The notes beneath the pieces are model-generated. The model was not told the DNA's origin. It saw only the letters and a program-made list of their open reading frames with translations, and ran no database searches. From assembly GCA_019359285.1 (NCBI GenBank), contig JAHHHQ010000073.1:1-54850 (forward strand): a DNA stretch of 54,850 nucleotides, written 5' to 3'. Positions 1 through 7,152 of this stretch are shown piece by piece. Made by a program: the position numbers and the translations under genes. How positions within the stretch are numbered: position 1 is the first letter of the stretch; each line of letters begins with the position of its first letter. The stretch is from Nodosilinea sp. WJT8-NPBG4 (lineage in GTDB: Bacteria; Cyanobacteriota; Cyanobacteriia; Phormidesmidales; Phormidesmidaceae).

Positions 1-251
1 GATAGGTCATCGGGGCAATGACTGCTCGATTGCACCAGCCCGCCACCATGCTGATGCGCTGGGTTCGATGCCCCACTTTGAGGGCATGAAATCGTTCAGT
101 GTAATGGCAGTATCCGTAGGGATAGTCTTCGGTGTCATCGACGCCAGCTTCGTCGAGGTACACCACCTGAGCAGCCTCATAGTGAGCAAGTTGGGTCAAA
201 AAGTCTCGGCGTTCAGCCTCGTTGCGTTCTCGGTAGCCATAGGTCTTTTTT
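1..251 (-). CDS. IS630-family transposase, DDE catalytic half (OrfB), partial
   Basis: Read in the -1 frame from the A7G tract, the minus strand gives YGYRERNEAERRDF, then VYLDEAGVDDTEDY (first catalytic Asp), then HALKVGHRTQRISMVAGW, which is the core of an IS630 DDE domain. No stop occurs before the window edge, so the remaining acidic residues and the C-terminus are missing here. There is no separate start codon with a good ribosome site, so expression would depend on frameshifting from OrfA. Confidence 0.75.
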
Positions 252-579
252 TACGGGTGAACCCAATGCGCTTCAGCGCTTTGCCGATGGTGCGATTTGT
301 AATGGCTTCAGCCCATCGCTCTGCCATCTGTTGTTGAGTCAGATGACCGTGAGCTTGGGCAAAGGCTCGAAAGGCGTCTAGATCCTTGATTTTTGGCTCT
401 GGCCCTCGGTGGTAGTGGCGAATCGGTACAGCGCTGCCCGTCACTTCGCGACGTTTCAACCACAGGTCGAGGGTGTTGCGGCTGATGCTCAACGCTCGAC
501 TGACGTGGCTTTTGGGGTCGCCTCGGTCAACAGCAGCAAGCGCTTTTTCGCGCAGATCATTACTATAAGCGGCTGGCAT
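196..579 (-). CDS. IS630-family transposase, N-terminal helix-turn-helix half (OrfA)
   Basis: The 127-aa product begins MPAAYSNDLREKALAAVDRG, the usual start of IS630-family OrfA. The motif SISRNTLDLWLKRR fits a helix-turn-helix that binds the element's ends, and a second winged-helix-like segment follows (RIGFTRKKRP). The frame closes just after the A7G tract, where the catalytic half continues in the -1 frame. Two-frame transposases of this kind are common in cyanobacterial IS630 elements. Whether the frameshift is programmed or is simple decay cannot be told from one copy. Confidence 0.8.
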   Translation of the reverse strand: MPAAYSNDLREKALAAVDRGDPKSHVSRALSISRNTLDLWLKRREVTGSAVPIRHYHRGPEPKIKDLDAFRAFAQAHGHLTQQQMAERWAEAITNRTIGKALKRIGFTRKKRPMATENATRLNAETF

Positions 580-942
580 CGTTACTCAAGCAATAGTCCT
601 ACTCTCCTAGAATGTCCTATCTACGCCTTCATCTGCAATATCTACGATTCAGGACTTCTGCCCGCTACTTGCCTAGGATGCCCTTGTCAGTGGGGGCGGT
701 AGCAGGGGTAAGCTATTCGGCGTAAATAGAATTTCACATCTGCCCCTGGCGATCGCCGGGGGCTTTATTTTGATGACCTTTAGTCGGAAGTCAGGAGATG
801 GGCAATCCGGCTAGCTGCGCGAGCCGGGAACGCGCGTTGAAGATCGAGAAGCTGGATCACTAGGGCTAGTGGCGCCGTTAGTGGAGGAAATCGAGCTAGT
901 AGAGCTAGCCGAAGTGGCACGGCTTGTGGCGAGGCGCGTTTT
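580..942. other. Intergenic region with terminator and repeat fragment
   Basis: About 360 bases without a supportable gene. It holds a strong plus-strand terminator (742-771) and, at about 806-840, a stretch (ATCCGGCTAGCTGCGCGAGC) resembling part of the repeat found near 49.86 kb and 54.56 kb. An open stretch at 815-946 on the plus strand has no start codon and no recognisable product. Confidence 0.4.
742..771 (+). terminator. Rho-independent terminator with HIP1 loop
   Basis: A GC-rich hairpin centred on GCGATCGC (arms GCCCCTGGC and GCCGGGGGC) is followed by TTTATTTT. It points along the plus strand, where no intact upstream gene remains, so it may belong to a gene displaced by the adjacent insertion sequence. 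Confidence 0.65.
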
Positions 943-3900
943 CTAGCCTCGTGTTGGCCTGAGCAGAGTCATAATCTCGCTGACAAATCGTTCTGGCTCC
1001 AACGGTTTCGTCAAGTGGGTTTGAAAGCCAGCTTCGAGGGCTCTTTTTTGGTCAATTTCTGCGGCATAGGCCGTGAGCGCGATCGCGGGCACCGTACCGC
1101 CCTGAGCGGGGGGGCGGGAGCGAATTTGCTGCATTAGCCCGTAACCATCCATTTCTGCCATGCCAATATCGCTAACGATGACATCGGGAAACCACTGCTC
1201 CAAAACTTGCAACGCTTCTACACCTGAAGCTACCGCGGTTACCGTTGCCCCGTGCTGCTCTAGCAGAAAAGACTGAAACTCACGAGCATCGGTATCGTCC
1301 TCGACGAGCAAAACTTGCACATTGTCTAACCGTGTTTCGGAAGCGGATTGAAGCTGGTTTTGTTCAGGGAGGATCGGCGTTGCCTGCTGTAGGGCCGGTA
1401 GCTGCACGATAAAGGTCGCACCTTGCTGCTCACCGCCGCTCTCTACGGTGACCGTACCACCGTGCGATTCCACAATTTGCCGCACGATCGCGAGTCCCAA
1501 GCCCAGACCGCCAAATTTACGGGTGGTGGAACCATCTTCTTGCCGAAAATACTCAAACACATGGGGCAGAAATTGCGGATCGATGCCCTTGCCCGTATCG
1601 ATGACTCGAATCTGGGCTATCGCCTGGCCCAAGTTACCTTTGGCAGCACCCCGCCTCAGTTGGACCGTCACCTGGCCGCCATGGTCTGTGAACTTGACTG
1701 CATTGGTGAGCAGGTTCCACACGACTTGTTGCAGTCGGGCCGCATCGCCAGAGACCAGAGCCACGTCTGGGTCAAGATCAAGCGTGATTTGAATACGCTT
1801 CGCGGCTGCCGCTAACCTCACGGTTTCAACAGCAGCATGAATGATAGATGCCAAACCGACCGAAGTCGCTGTTAATGTGAGCTTGCCCTGCATGATGCGG
1901 GAAATGTCGAGCAAGTCCTCAATCAGTTGCGCTTGTAGCTTAGCGTTACGCTCAATCGTGGCTAAGGCATCCATTTGACGAGCCGGATTAAGTTTGCCGT
2001 TTTGCAGCAGTTGTGTCCAGCCCAAAATTGGGTTGAGGGGCGAGCGCAACTCGTGGGACAGCACGGCGAGAAAGTCATCTTTGATCCGGTTCGCGCGTTC
2101 TGCTTCTTCGCGCGCGGCCTGTTCGCGTGCTAAAACTTGTCTGCGTTCCGCTTCAGTCTGCCGCTGTTCAAGCAGATCGGCGGCTTGACGTGCCAACAGA
2201 TCCAGAAAACGGAGTTCTCGCGCCGTCGGACGGTGGTGCTTACACCAGTGGGTTGAAACCATACCGATCGGTCTGCCGGAACGGGAGAGCAGTGGCGTAG
2301 ACTGGGCTGAGCGATAACCAGCGTCAACATGTATCCGTAAAGCACCACAGGGGTCGTCGCACTCTGGCATATCAAAATCAATGAAGGCGCGAGTACCCCT
2401 GAGCAAGGCAAGGCCACAGGAGGTGTTTGAACTGGCATTCACTCGATCAAAATGGTCGGTTATCGTTTGGTCAAAGCCCTGTGAGGCGAGCAACACTAGC
2501 TCTTGCGTCGCGTTGTCTAAGATCTGAACGGTGCCCGCATCGGCGCGTGTCAGCGTGATGGCAGCCGCCATAATTTTGTCGTAAAGCACCTGGATATTGT
2601 TTTCAATGAGTAATTGTGCGCTCAAGTCGCGCAATAGCCGAGTATTTTTAAGGTCAGTAGTGATGATGGCTTCTGCTTGTTTGCGATCGCTGATGTCAAT
2701 CACGGAACCGATGAATCCCTTAAATTGACCTTCAACTCCAAACCAAGGACTCGCCGCATCGATTGCCCAACGATACTCCCCGTCTTTAGCTCGCAGCCGA
2801 TACTCTAACTGAAAGGATTCATAACGCTCGTTCGCAGTCAGAAAAACGGTTTTAGACTCTTCCAAGTCATCTGGATGAACTGCATTCAGCCACCCAAATC
2901 CCAAGCCTGTTTCTTCAGTTTGACCGGTAAACTCATACCAACTTCGGCTCAGATAGGTGCAATAGCCCGTAGAGTCCGTAACCCAAACCATAACAGGGGC
3001 ATTGTCTGCCATGTTGCGGAATCGCTCCTCGCTCTCGCGTAGGGCGGTTTCGGCTTGAATTTGGGCAGTGACATTATTGAAATAAACCGCAATCCCGGTT
3101 GCGGCGGGATAGGTTCGGACATGGTACCAGCAATCGTGGTCGGGGTAAAACGTCGTCAGTGTTCCCGGCACGCGATCGTGCATTGCTCCACGATAGATGG
3201 TTTCAAACTCGCTACCGGTCACACCTGGATATTCTTCCCAAAAATTCTTACCAATCAGGTCGCCCGGTGTTCGATCGAGCAACGCTTCACCCGCTCGATT
3301 CATATAAGTAAACCGCCAGTCTTGATCTAAAGCAAAGAACGCTTCCTCAATGCTTTCCAGAATGTTTCGAGTCTTCTCCTCGCTTGCGCGCAAGGCAGCT
3401 TCCGCTTGAATTTGCTCAGTGACGTTTCTAAAGTAGACCGTGATTCCGTCTGTGGCGGGATAGGCGTGGGCTTCATACCAACAGTTGTGGTCGGGATAGA
3501 ATGAGGTAAACGAAGAAGTGACCCGCTCGCTGGCAGTTTGGCGATAGGCGCGCTCAAATTCCGTGCCAACGGTGCCCGGATATACCTCCCAGATAACTTT
3601 GCCGAGCAGATCGCCTGGAGGCCGATCAAGGATGCGTTCTGCCTGCGGATTTACGTAGGTAAACCGCCAATCTTGGTCAAGCGCGAAGAATCCGTCGGTA
3701 ATGCTCTCCAAGATATTTTGGCTCTGCGCTTCGCTTTGCTGCAAAGCAGTTTCTGCTTGTTTGCGTTCGTCTTCGACGCGCTTGCGATCGCTAATGTCAG
3801 TAAACACGACCGCCACTTGGCCCATGGCGGCATCGCCAATTCGCGACACCAAAACGTCGAACCAGCGATCGAGCGTGTCCGAGCGCGCTTCAGTGCGAAC

Positions 3901-4896
3901 AGACTCACCGGTATGAATGACTTGGGCGTAAAGGTCATGCCAAGACAGCTCCAGTCCCAGTACGAGTTCACTTACCCGTTTGCCTTCTGGGTTAACAGTA
4001 CCGGACTGCCGCTCGAAGGCTGGATTCGCTTGTAGGATGCGGTGGTCGAAGGGCTCGCCCTCAGCATCGAAGAGCACGTCAATGAGGCAAAAGCCTTCGT
4101 CGATCGACTCAAACACCGTGCGATATTTCGCTTCAGATTCGCGTAGCGCGGCTTCAGCACGGGCCCGTTCGACAGCGGCCCAGGTCTGCTCTGCTGTCTC
4201 TTCCACCCATTTCACCTCGCGCTCTGTCCATTCACGCGGGGTGGCCTGATGCACTGCCAGCAGCGCCACGAATTGATCCGTTTTGATCAGGGGGACATCG
4301 AGATGTGCTGCAATATCGATCGCCCGATACATGGCCTTTTCGCGGTCTGTATATTTGAGGCTGTTCGCCACGTCGGCAACGATCGCTGTTTGCCCCGCTC
4401 CATGGTCATGGGTCAGATTACGGCCAAAGTCTTCCAGACGATATTGCCCGAGCAACTCGGCCACACCGTTCGTATAGTTTTTATGGACGATCACGTCCTT
4501 GCCGCCCGGCAAGACTTCAGCGTAGATGACCCGGCTAGCTCCTAAGTGTTCGCCCAGAATCCGGGCAGCGGTGGCTTGGATCTCATTGGCATCGGTCAGC
4601 AGGCGCAGCGCATCGGCAAGGGTGACCCGAAACGCATCGGCTTGGGCCGCTTGGCGTAAGGTAGCTGTTTGGGTGTAATTCTGTGGTGGCAGAACCGATG
4701 CTGGCTGCATCGGTTCGGGGCTTTGAGCTCGATTAAGTTCAGCCAACCAGCTTTGTGCTGCCGTTTTCAAACTCTCTGGCCAGGTTTCGACGGCCCCCAG
4801 CGGCGTTTGGGACCAGTCGTGCGAGCGCAGGAGTGTTTCTAGCTCACCACCGCCTCCAAAGGGCTTGTCGGGCATCTCGTGTTGCTCTACCCTCAT
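943..4896 (-). CDS. Multi-PAS/GAF hybrid sensor histidine kinase (HK1)
   Basis: A 1317-aa soluble hybrid kinase that would autophosphorylate on a His and pass the phosphate to its own receiver. Domains in order: N-terminal segment with SHDWSQTPLGAVETWP (seen at the head of many bacterial hybrid kinases), GAF (about 90-245), four PAS domains (about 255-755), GAF (about 775-920), HisKA with LSHELRSPLNPI (His948), HATPase_c with NLLTNAVKF and GLGLGLAIV boxes, and receiver with acceptor Asp1243 in VSDIGMAEMDG. No membrane segment is visible. It overlaps the upstream XRE gene by 4 nt (ATGA), so the two are probably translationally coupled. An internal Met at residue 8 is an alternative start. Its kinase-receiver half is closely related to HK2 (7127-9739), showing duplication. 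The signal it senses is unknown. Confidence 0.93.
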   Translation of the reverse strand: MRVEQHEMPDKPFGGGGELETLLRSHDWSQTPLGAVETWPESLKTAAQSWLAELNRAQSPEPMQPASVLPPQNYTQTATLRQAAQADAFRVTLADALRLLTDANEIQATAARILGEHLGASRVIYAEVLPGGKDVIVHKNYTNGVAELLGQYRLEDFGRNLTHDHGAGQTAIVADVANSLKYTDREKAMYRAIDIAAHLDVPLIKTDQFVALLAVHQATPREWTEREVKWVEETAEQTWAAVERARAEAALRESEAKYRTVFESIDEGFCLIDVLFDAEGEPFDHRILQANPAFERQSGTVNPEGKRVSELVLGLELSWHDLYAQVIHTGESVRTEARSDTLDRWFDVLVSRIGDAAMGQVAVVFTDISDRKRVEDERKQAETALQQSEAQSQNILESITDGFFALDQDWRFTYVNPQAERILDRPPGDLLGKVIWEVYPGTVGTEFERAYRQTASERVTSSFTSFYPDHNCWYEAHAYPATDGITVYFRNVTEQIQAEAALRASEEKTRNILESIEEAFFALDQDWRFTYMNRAGEALLDRTPGDLIGKNFWEEYPGVTGSEFETIYRGAMHDRVPGTLTTFYPDHDCWYHVRTYPAATGIAVYFNNVTAQIQAETALRESEERFRNMADNAPVMVWVTDSTGYCTYLSRSWYEFTGQTEETGLGFGWLNAVHPDDLEESKTVFLTANERYESFQLEYRLRAKDGEYRWAIDAASPWFGVEGQFKGFIGSVIDISDRKQAEAIITTDLKNTRLLRDLSAQLLIENNIQVLYDKIMAAAITLTRADAGTVQILDNATQELVLLASQGFDQTITDHFDRVNASSNTSCGLALLRGTRAFIDFDMPECDDPCGALRIHVDAGYRSAQSTPLLSRSGRPIGMVSTHWCKHHRPTARELRFLDLLARQAADLLEQRQTEAERRQVLAREQAAREEAERANRIKDDFLAVLSHELRSPLNPILGWTQLLQNGKLNPARQMDALATIERNAKLQAQLIEDLLDISRIMQGKLTLTATSVGLASIIHAAVETVRLAAAAKRIQITLDLDPDVALVSGDAARLQQVVWNLLTNAVKFTDHGGQVTVQLRRGAAKGNLGQAIAQIRVIDTGKGIDPQFLPHVFEYFRQEDGSTTRKFGGLGLGLAIVRQIVESHGGTVTVESGGEQQGATFIVQLPALQQATPILPEQNQLQSASETRLDNVQVLLVEDDTDAREFQSFLLEQHGATVTAVASGVEALQVLEQWFPDVIVSDIGMAEMDGYGLMQQIRSRPPAQGGTVPAIALTAYAAEIDQKRALEAGFQTHLTKPLEPERFVSEIMTLLRPTRG

Positions 4897-5192
4897 GCTT
4901 TCAGCTTCCTTGAGGGCAAGTATTTTCCTTGAATGGCCTGACTGCGTTCTCGTAAAGCGCCATCAGGTGACTCCGCCAACTGGTTCAGCAAGGTTTCAAT
5001 TTGCCTGAGTGCTAAGGGAGAAGGGGTGGCATGTCCGTTTTCCCAACGATTGATAGTGGGAAAGGAAACCCCGAGTTGAGTCGCCAACTTCTCCTGGGTC
5101 AGTTTCAAGGTTTGCCGGAGTTCTCGAATCAATTGACCAATGACAGGCTGTTCAATCCTTACATAGTCCCGATGAAAAGCCACAGCTCTCAC
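4893..5192 (-). CDS. Small XRE-family DNA-binding regulator, partner of HK1
   Basis: A 99-aa protein with a Cro/CI-type helix-turn-helix at about residues 18-75: IRELRQTLKLTQEKLATQLG, then SFPTINRWENG. No other domain is present. Its stop overlaps the start of the hybrid kinase gene, and a paralogue (6787-7152) has the same relation to the second kinase. The fixed pairing suggests that the regulator controls the pair's transcription or takes output from the kinase. That link is inference, since no cognate site is identified. A TATAAA box lies at about 5197-5202 on the minus strand upstream, without a convincing -35. Confidence 0.85.
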   Translation of the reverse strand: MRAVAFHRDYVRIEQPVIGQLIRELRQTLKLTQEKLATQLGVSFPTINRWENGHATPSPLALRQIETLLNQLAESPDGALRERSQAIQGKYLPSRKLKA

Positions 5193-5287
5193 AGTTTATA
5201 AAGTCCTTTACTGTTGTCAGCTTTAATTAGTCTTAGGAGAAACCTATCTATCTCTAGATAGAAGCTGTTCATAGTGCCTTTGGAGGA

Positions 5288-5376
5288 CGGCGCTTCCCCC
5301 AAGCATGAACCAGCTCACCTGCCAGGCCCGCCGCCGTTATGAATTGTTAGTTCACCACCAGGGGCGCTGGTTAAAA
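5288..5376 (+). repeat. Dispersed repeat copy (also at 50022-50092)
   Basis: This segment closely matches 50022-50092: both contain GTTATGAATTGTTAG and CAGGGGCGCTGGTT in the same order and spacing. In reading frame both encode RRRYELL, two or three residues, then HQGRWLK, so the repeat may descend from a small coding sequence. Confidence 0.6.
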
Positions 5377-5412
5377 AGCGTGAATTTGACGCCATTCGAT
5401 GCAGCACCCTAG
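5305..5412 (+). CDS. Possible 35-aa small protein or coding remnant
   Basis: An ATG-initiated frame encodes 35 residues beginning MNQLTCQARRRYELL and containing HHQGRWLKSVNLTPFDAA. It lies between two minus-strand genes and has no clear ribosome site. Its only support is that the related stretch near 50.03-50.09 kb keeps the peptide core RRRYELL..HQGRWLK while carrying an upstream stop. It could be a tiny gene or a relic spread with the repeat. Confidence 0.25.
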   Translation: MNQLTCQARRRYELLVHHQGRWLKSVNLTPFDAAP

Positions 5413-5414
5413 GC

Positions 5415-6605
5415 TTACTGACGATTGCCCTCAACCGGACGCGATCGCGGCAGACGGATGGTGAACGTTGTGCCCTCCGCCGCCGTCGAGGCAACCTCTA
5501 CCGTGCCCCCATGGGCGATGACGATCGCGCGCACAATGTACAACCCCAGACCAACGCTGCCCGGAACTCGCTGCGCTGATGAATCCGGCTCAGTGTGGCG
5601 CATGAGCGGATCGAAGATTGTCGACAGCATCTCCGCTGGGATCGGGGGGCCTTCGTTATGCACGCTCAAGACCACGGTTGTTCCATCTGAAGTGACCGAT
5701 AGTTCGACTGGCTCCTCGGTTGACCCGTGCTGAATGGCGTTGCCTATCAGGTTGGAGATCACCTGGCGGAGTCGGGCCGCATCGCAGTCGCATGTCAGGT
5801 CGCCAGCCGGGTGAAAGTACAGCGTGCGCTGCGAATGGGCAACGCAGAATTCCTCGAAGATTTGGCGACAGAGTATTTTTATATCGACCGGACCGCGTGT
5901 CAACGGCATCGTGTTACCCAGCCCCGTCGAGGCAAAGTCGACCAGGTCGCGGATCAGCCGCGTGATCGCCTCCGTGTTCGTCTCGATCACCGACAGCGCT
6001 CTAGAAGAGTCTGGGTGTTTGTCTGAGGTGCGCGAGATCAGTTGGGCGGCCATACTGATGGAGTTCAGCGGGCTGCGCAGATCGTGGCCGAGAATGGCCA
6101 GGAACATGCGGCGCGACTGGTCGACGCGACTGGTGTAGCTGCCGATGGCCTCGGCGAGGGATTGGTCGATCGCCTCGTTGAAGCGAGCGATGACATCGAT
6201 GTCATCGATGTCATTGATGTCGATCTGCGGGCCGCTCTCGCGCCACAGGCGGAGCACACTGGCGCGCAGGGCGCGATATTCGGAGACGACCTCCACAATA
6301 TCGAAGCCCGAACCCATGCGCGCCGCGCCGTGCAGTGACGAGGCTTGGTTGAGCGGGTCGCTTTCTTCGCCACCAGCGCCGCCATAGCCTTTAGACTTGC
6401 TCTCGTGCTGTGCAGAGCTTTGACCAGCCTGCATATCCTCCGCGGCTGCCCGCAGCATTGGCTCCGCGTCGTCACGCAGGGCGAGCTTGGTCATCGTCTC
6501 CCCCGGTGCGAGGCTGCGCGCAAACGCATCCCATTCCGCGAGAATGGGCTCGACATTGCCGAGAATGAAGTCTGCCAGTCGCATCGATTTTTTTGTCAGG
6601 AACAT
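5415..6605 (-). CDS. Cytoplasmic sensor histidine kinase with RsbRD-like N-terminus
   Basis: A 396-aa histidine kinase. Residues about 1-150 are helical and resemble the RsbRD-type N-terminal sensor (ADFILGNVEPILAEWDAFAR ... IVEVVSEYRALRASVLRLW). HisKA follows with MFLAILGHDLRSPLNSISMA (His174), then HATPase_c with NLIGNAIQHGS, a DPLMR box and GLGLYIVRAIV. There is no receiver, so its partner must be elsewhere. A run of imperfect 9-bp direct repeats at 6186-6225 encodes IND/IDD/ID and could vary in length. Its GC-rich codon use differs from the flanking kinases, and family resemblance points to proteobacterial-type relatives, so lateral acquisition is plausible but unproven. It sits between the two XRE-kinase modules. 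Confidence 0.88.
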   Translation of the reverse strand: MFLTKKSMRLADFILGNVEPILAEWDAFARSLAPGETMTKLALRDDAEPMLRAAAEDMQAGQSSAQHESKSKGYGGAGGEESDPLNQASSLHGAARMGSGFDIVEVVSEYRALRASVLRLWRESGPQIDINDIDDIDVIARFNEAIDQSLAEAIGSYTSRVDQSRRMFLAILGHDLRSPLNSISMAAQLISRTSDKHPDSSRALSVIETNTEAITRLIRDLVDFASTGLGNTMPLTRGPVDIKILCRQIFEEFCVAHSQRTLYFHPAGDLTCDCDAARLRQVISNLIGNAIQHGSTEEPVELSVTSDGTTVVLSVHNEGPPIPAEMLSTIFDPLMRHTEPDSSAQRVPGSVGLGLYIVRAIVIAHGGTVEVASTAAEGTTFTIRLPRSRPVEGNRQ

Positions 6606-6786
6606 CTCAAGAATAGAGGCATGATACCGCTGGGGACGGTTAAAAAGATGTCAGTCTAATGCCTCTCTAGGAGTGATTAGGGGGGTGATTAGATTGACCT
6701 AGAGCAGGGTTTTCTACCTTTTGGACAATCATGTTGCCATAGCAGGCGCTATAAAGTGTGGGCGAGCGTCATAGGCGATCGCAGTC

Positions 6787-7152
6787 ATGACATTAAAGCT
6801 GGTCTCTGCTTCTTCCCTTCCCGACTTACCCCAGCGTCAGCCGGAGGTGGGTCACTTGATTCGGAATTTGCGTCAACTGACGGGCCATACCCAAGAACAG
6901 TTTGCGGGAGTTTTGGGGGTCAGCTTCAGCACCCTCAATCGCTGGGAAAACGGGCACATGCAGCCCTCGCCTCTAGCGCTGAAGCAAGTCAACCGCGTTT
7001 TGGTCGAACTGGCACAGATTTCAGACGCCCGCTTACAAGCAGCTCGCCAGGCGCTGTTGGCCAAGTACATGACCGTCAATCACCAGATAACGGCGACTTT
7101 GAAGGACGGCATTACAGGGAGCAGGCATGACACAACCACAACCAACCCCTAA
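6787..7152 (+). CDS. Small XRE-family DNA-binding regulator, partner of HK2
   Basis: A 121-aa protein with a Cro/CI helix-turn-helix: HLIRNLRQLTGHTQEQFAGV, then SFSTLNRWENG. It is paralogous to the 99-aa regulator at 4893-5192 and likewise overlaps the start of a hybrid kinase gene, here by 26 nt in another frame. The extra residues are a short N-terminal tail and a C-terminal tail lying in the overlap. The region 6606-6786 separates it from the divergent kinase at 5415-6605 and should hold both promoters; I did not find a convincing -35/-10 pair. Confidence 0.85.
   Translation: MTLKLVSASSLPDLPQRQPEVGHLIRNLRQLTGHTQEQFAGVLGVSFSTLNRWENGHMQPSPLALKQVNRVLVELAQISDARLQAARQALLAKYMTVNHQITATLKDGITGSRHDTTTTNP

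Larger units (their letters stand above)
1..579 (-). mobile_element. IS630-type insertion sequence, cut by the window edge
   Basis: Two overlapping minus-strand frames together give an IS630/Tc1-mariner-type transposase: a helix-turn-helix half followed by the start of a DDE catalytic half. The distal part lies outside the window. I could not delimit the terminal inverted repeat upstream of 579. A run of seven A residues followed by G (minus strand, about 245-252) at the overlap is a plausible -1 frameshift site. Confidence 0.8.

Noticed and set aside
815..946. Possible coding remnant ending VEEIELVELAEVARLVARRVF-like
   Set aside because: No start codon and no family match; overlaps repeat-like sequence, so there is not enough support.
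6721..6755. Promoter upstream of the second XRE gene (TTGGAC ... TATAAA)
   Set aside because: The spacing is about 23 bp, too long for a standard sigma-70 promoter.
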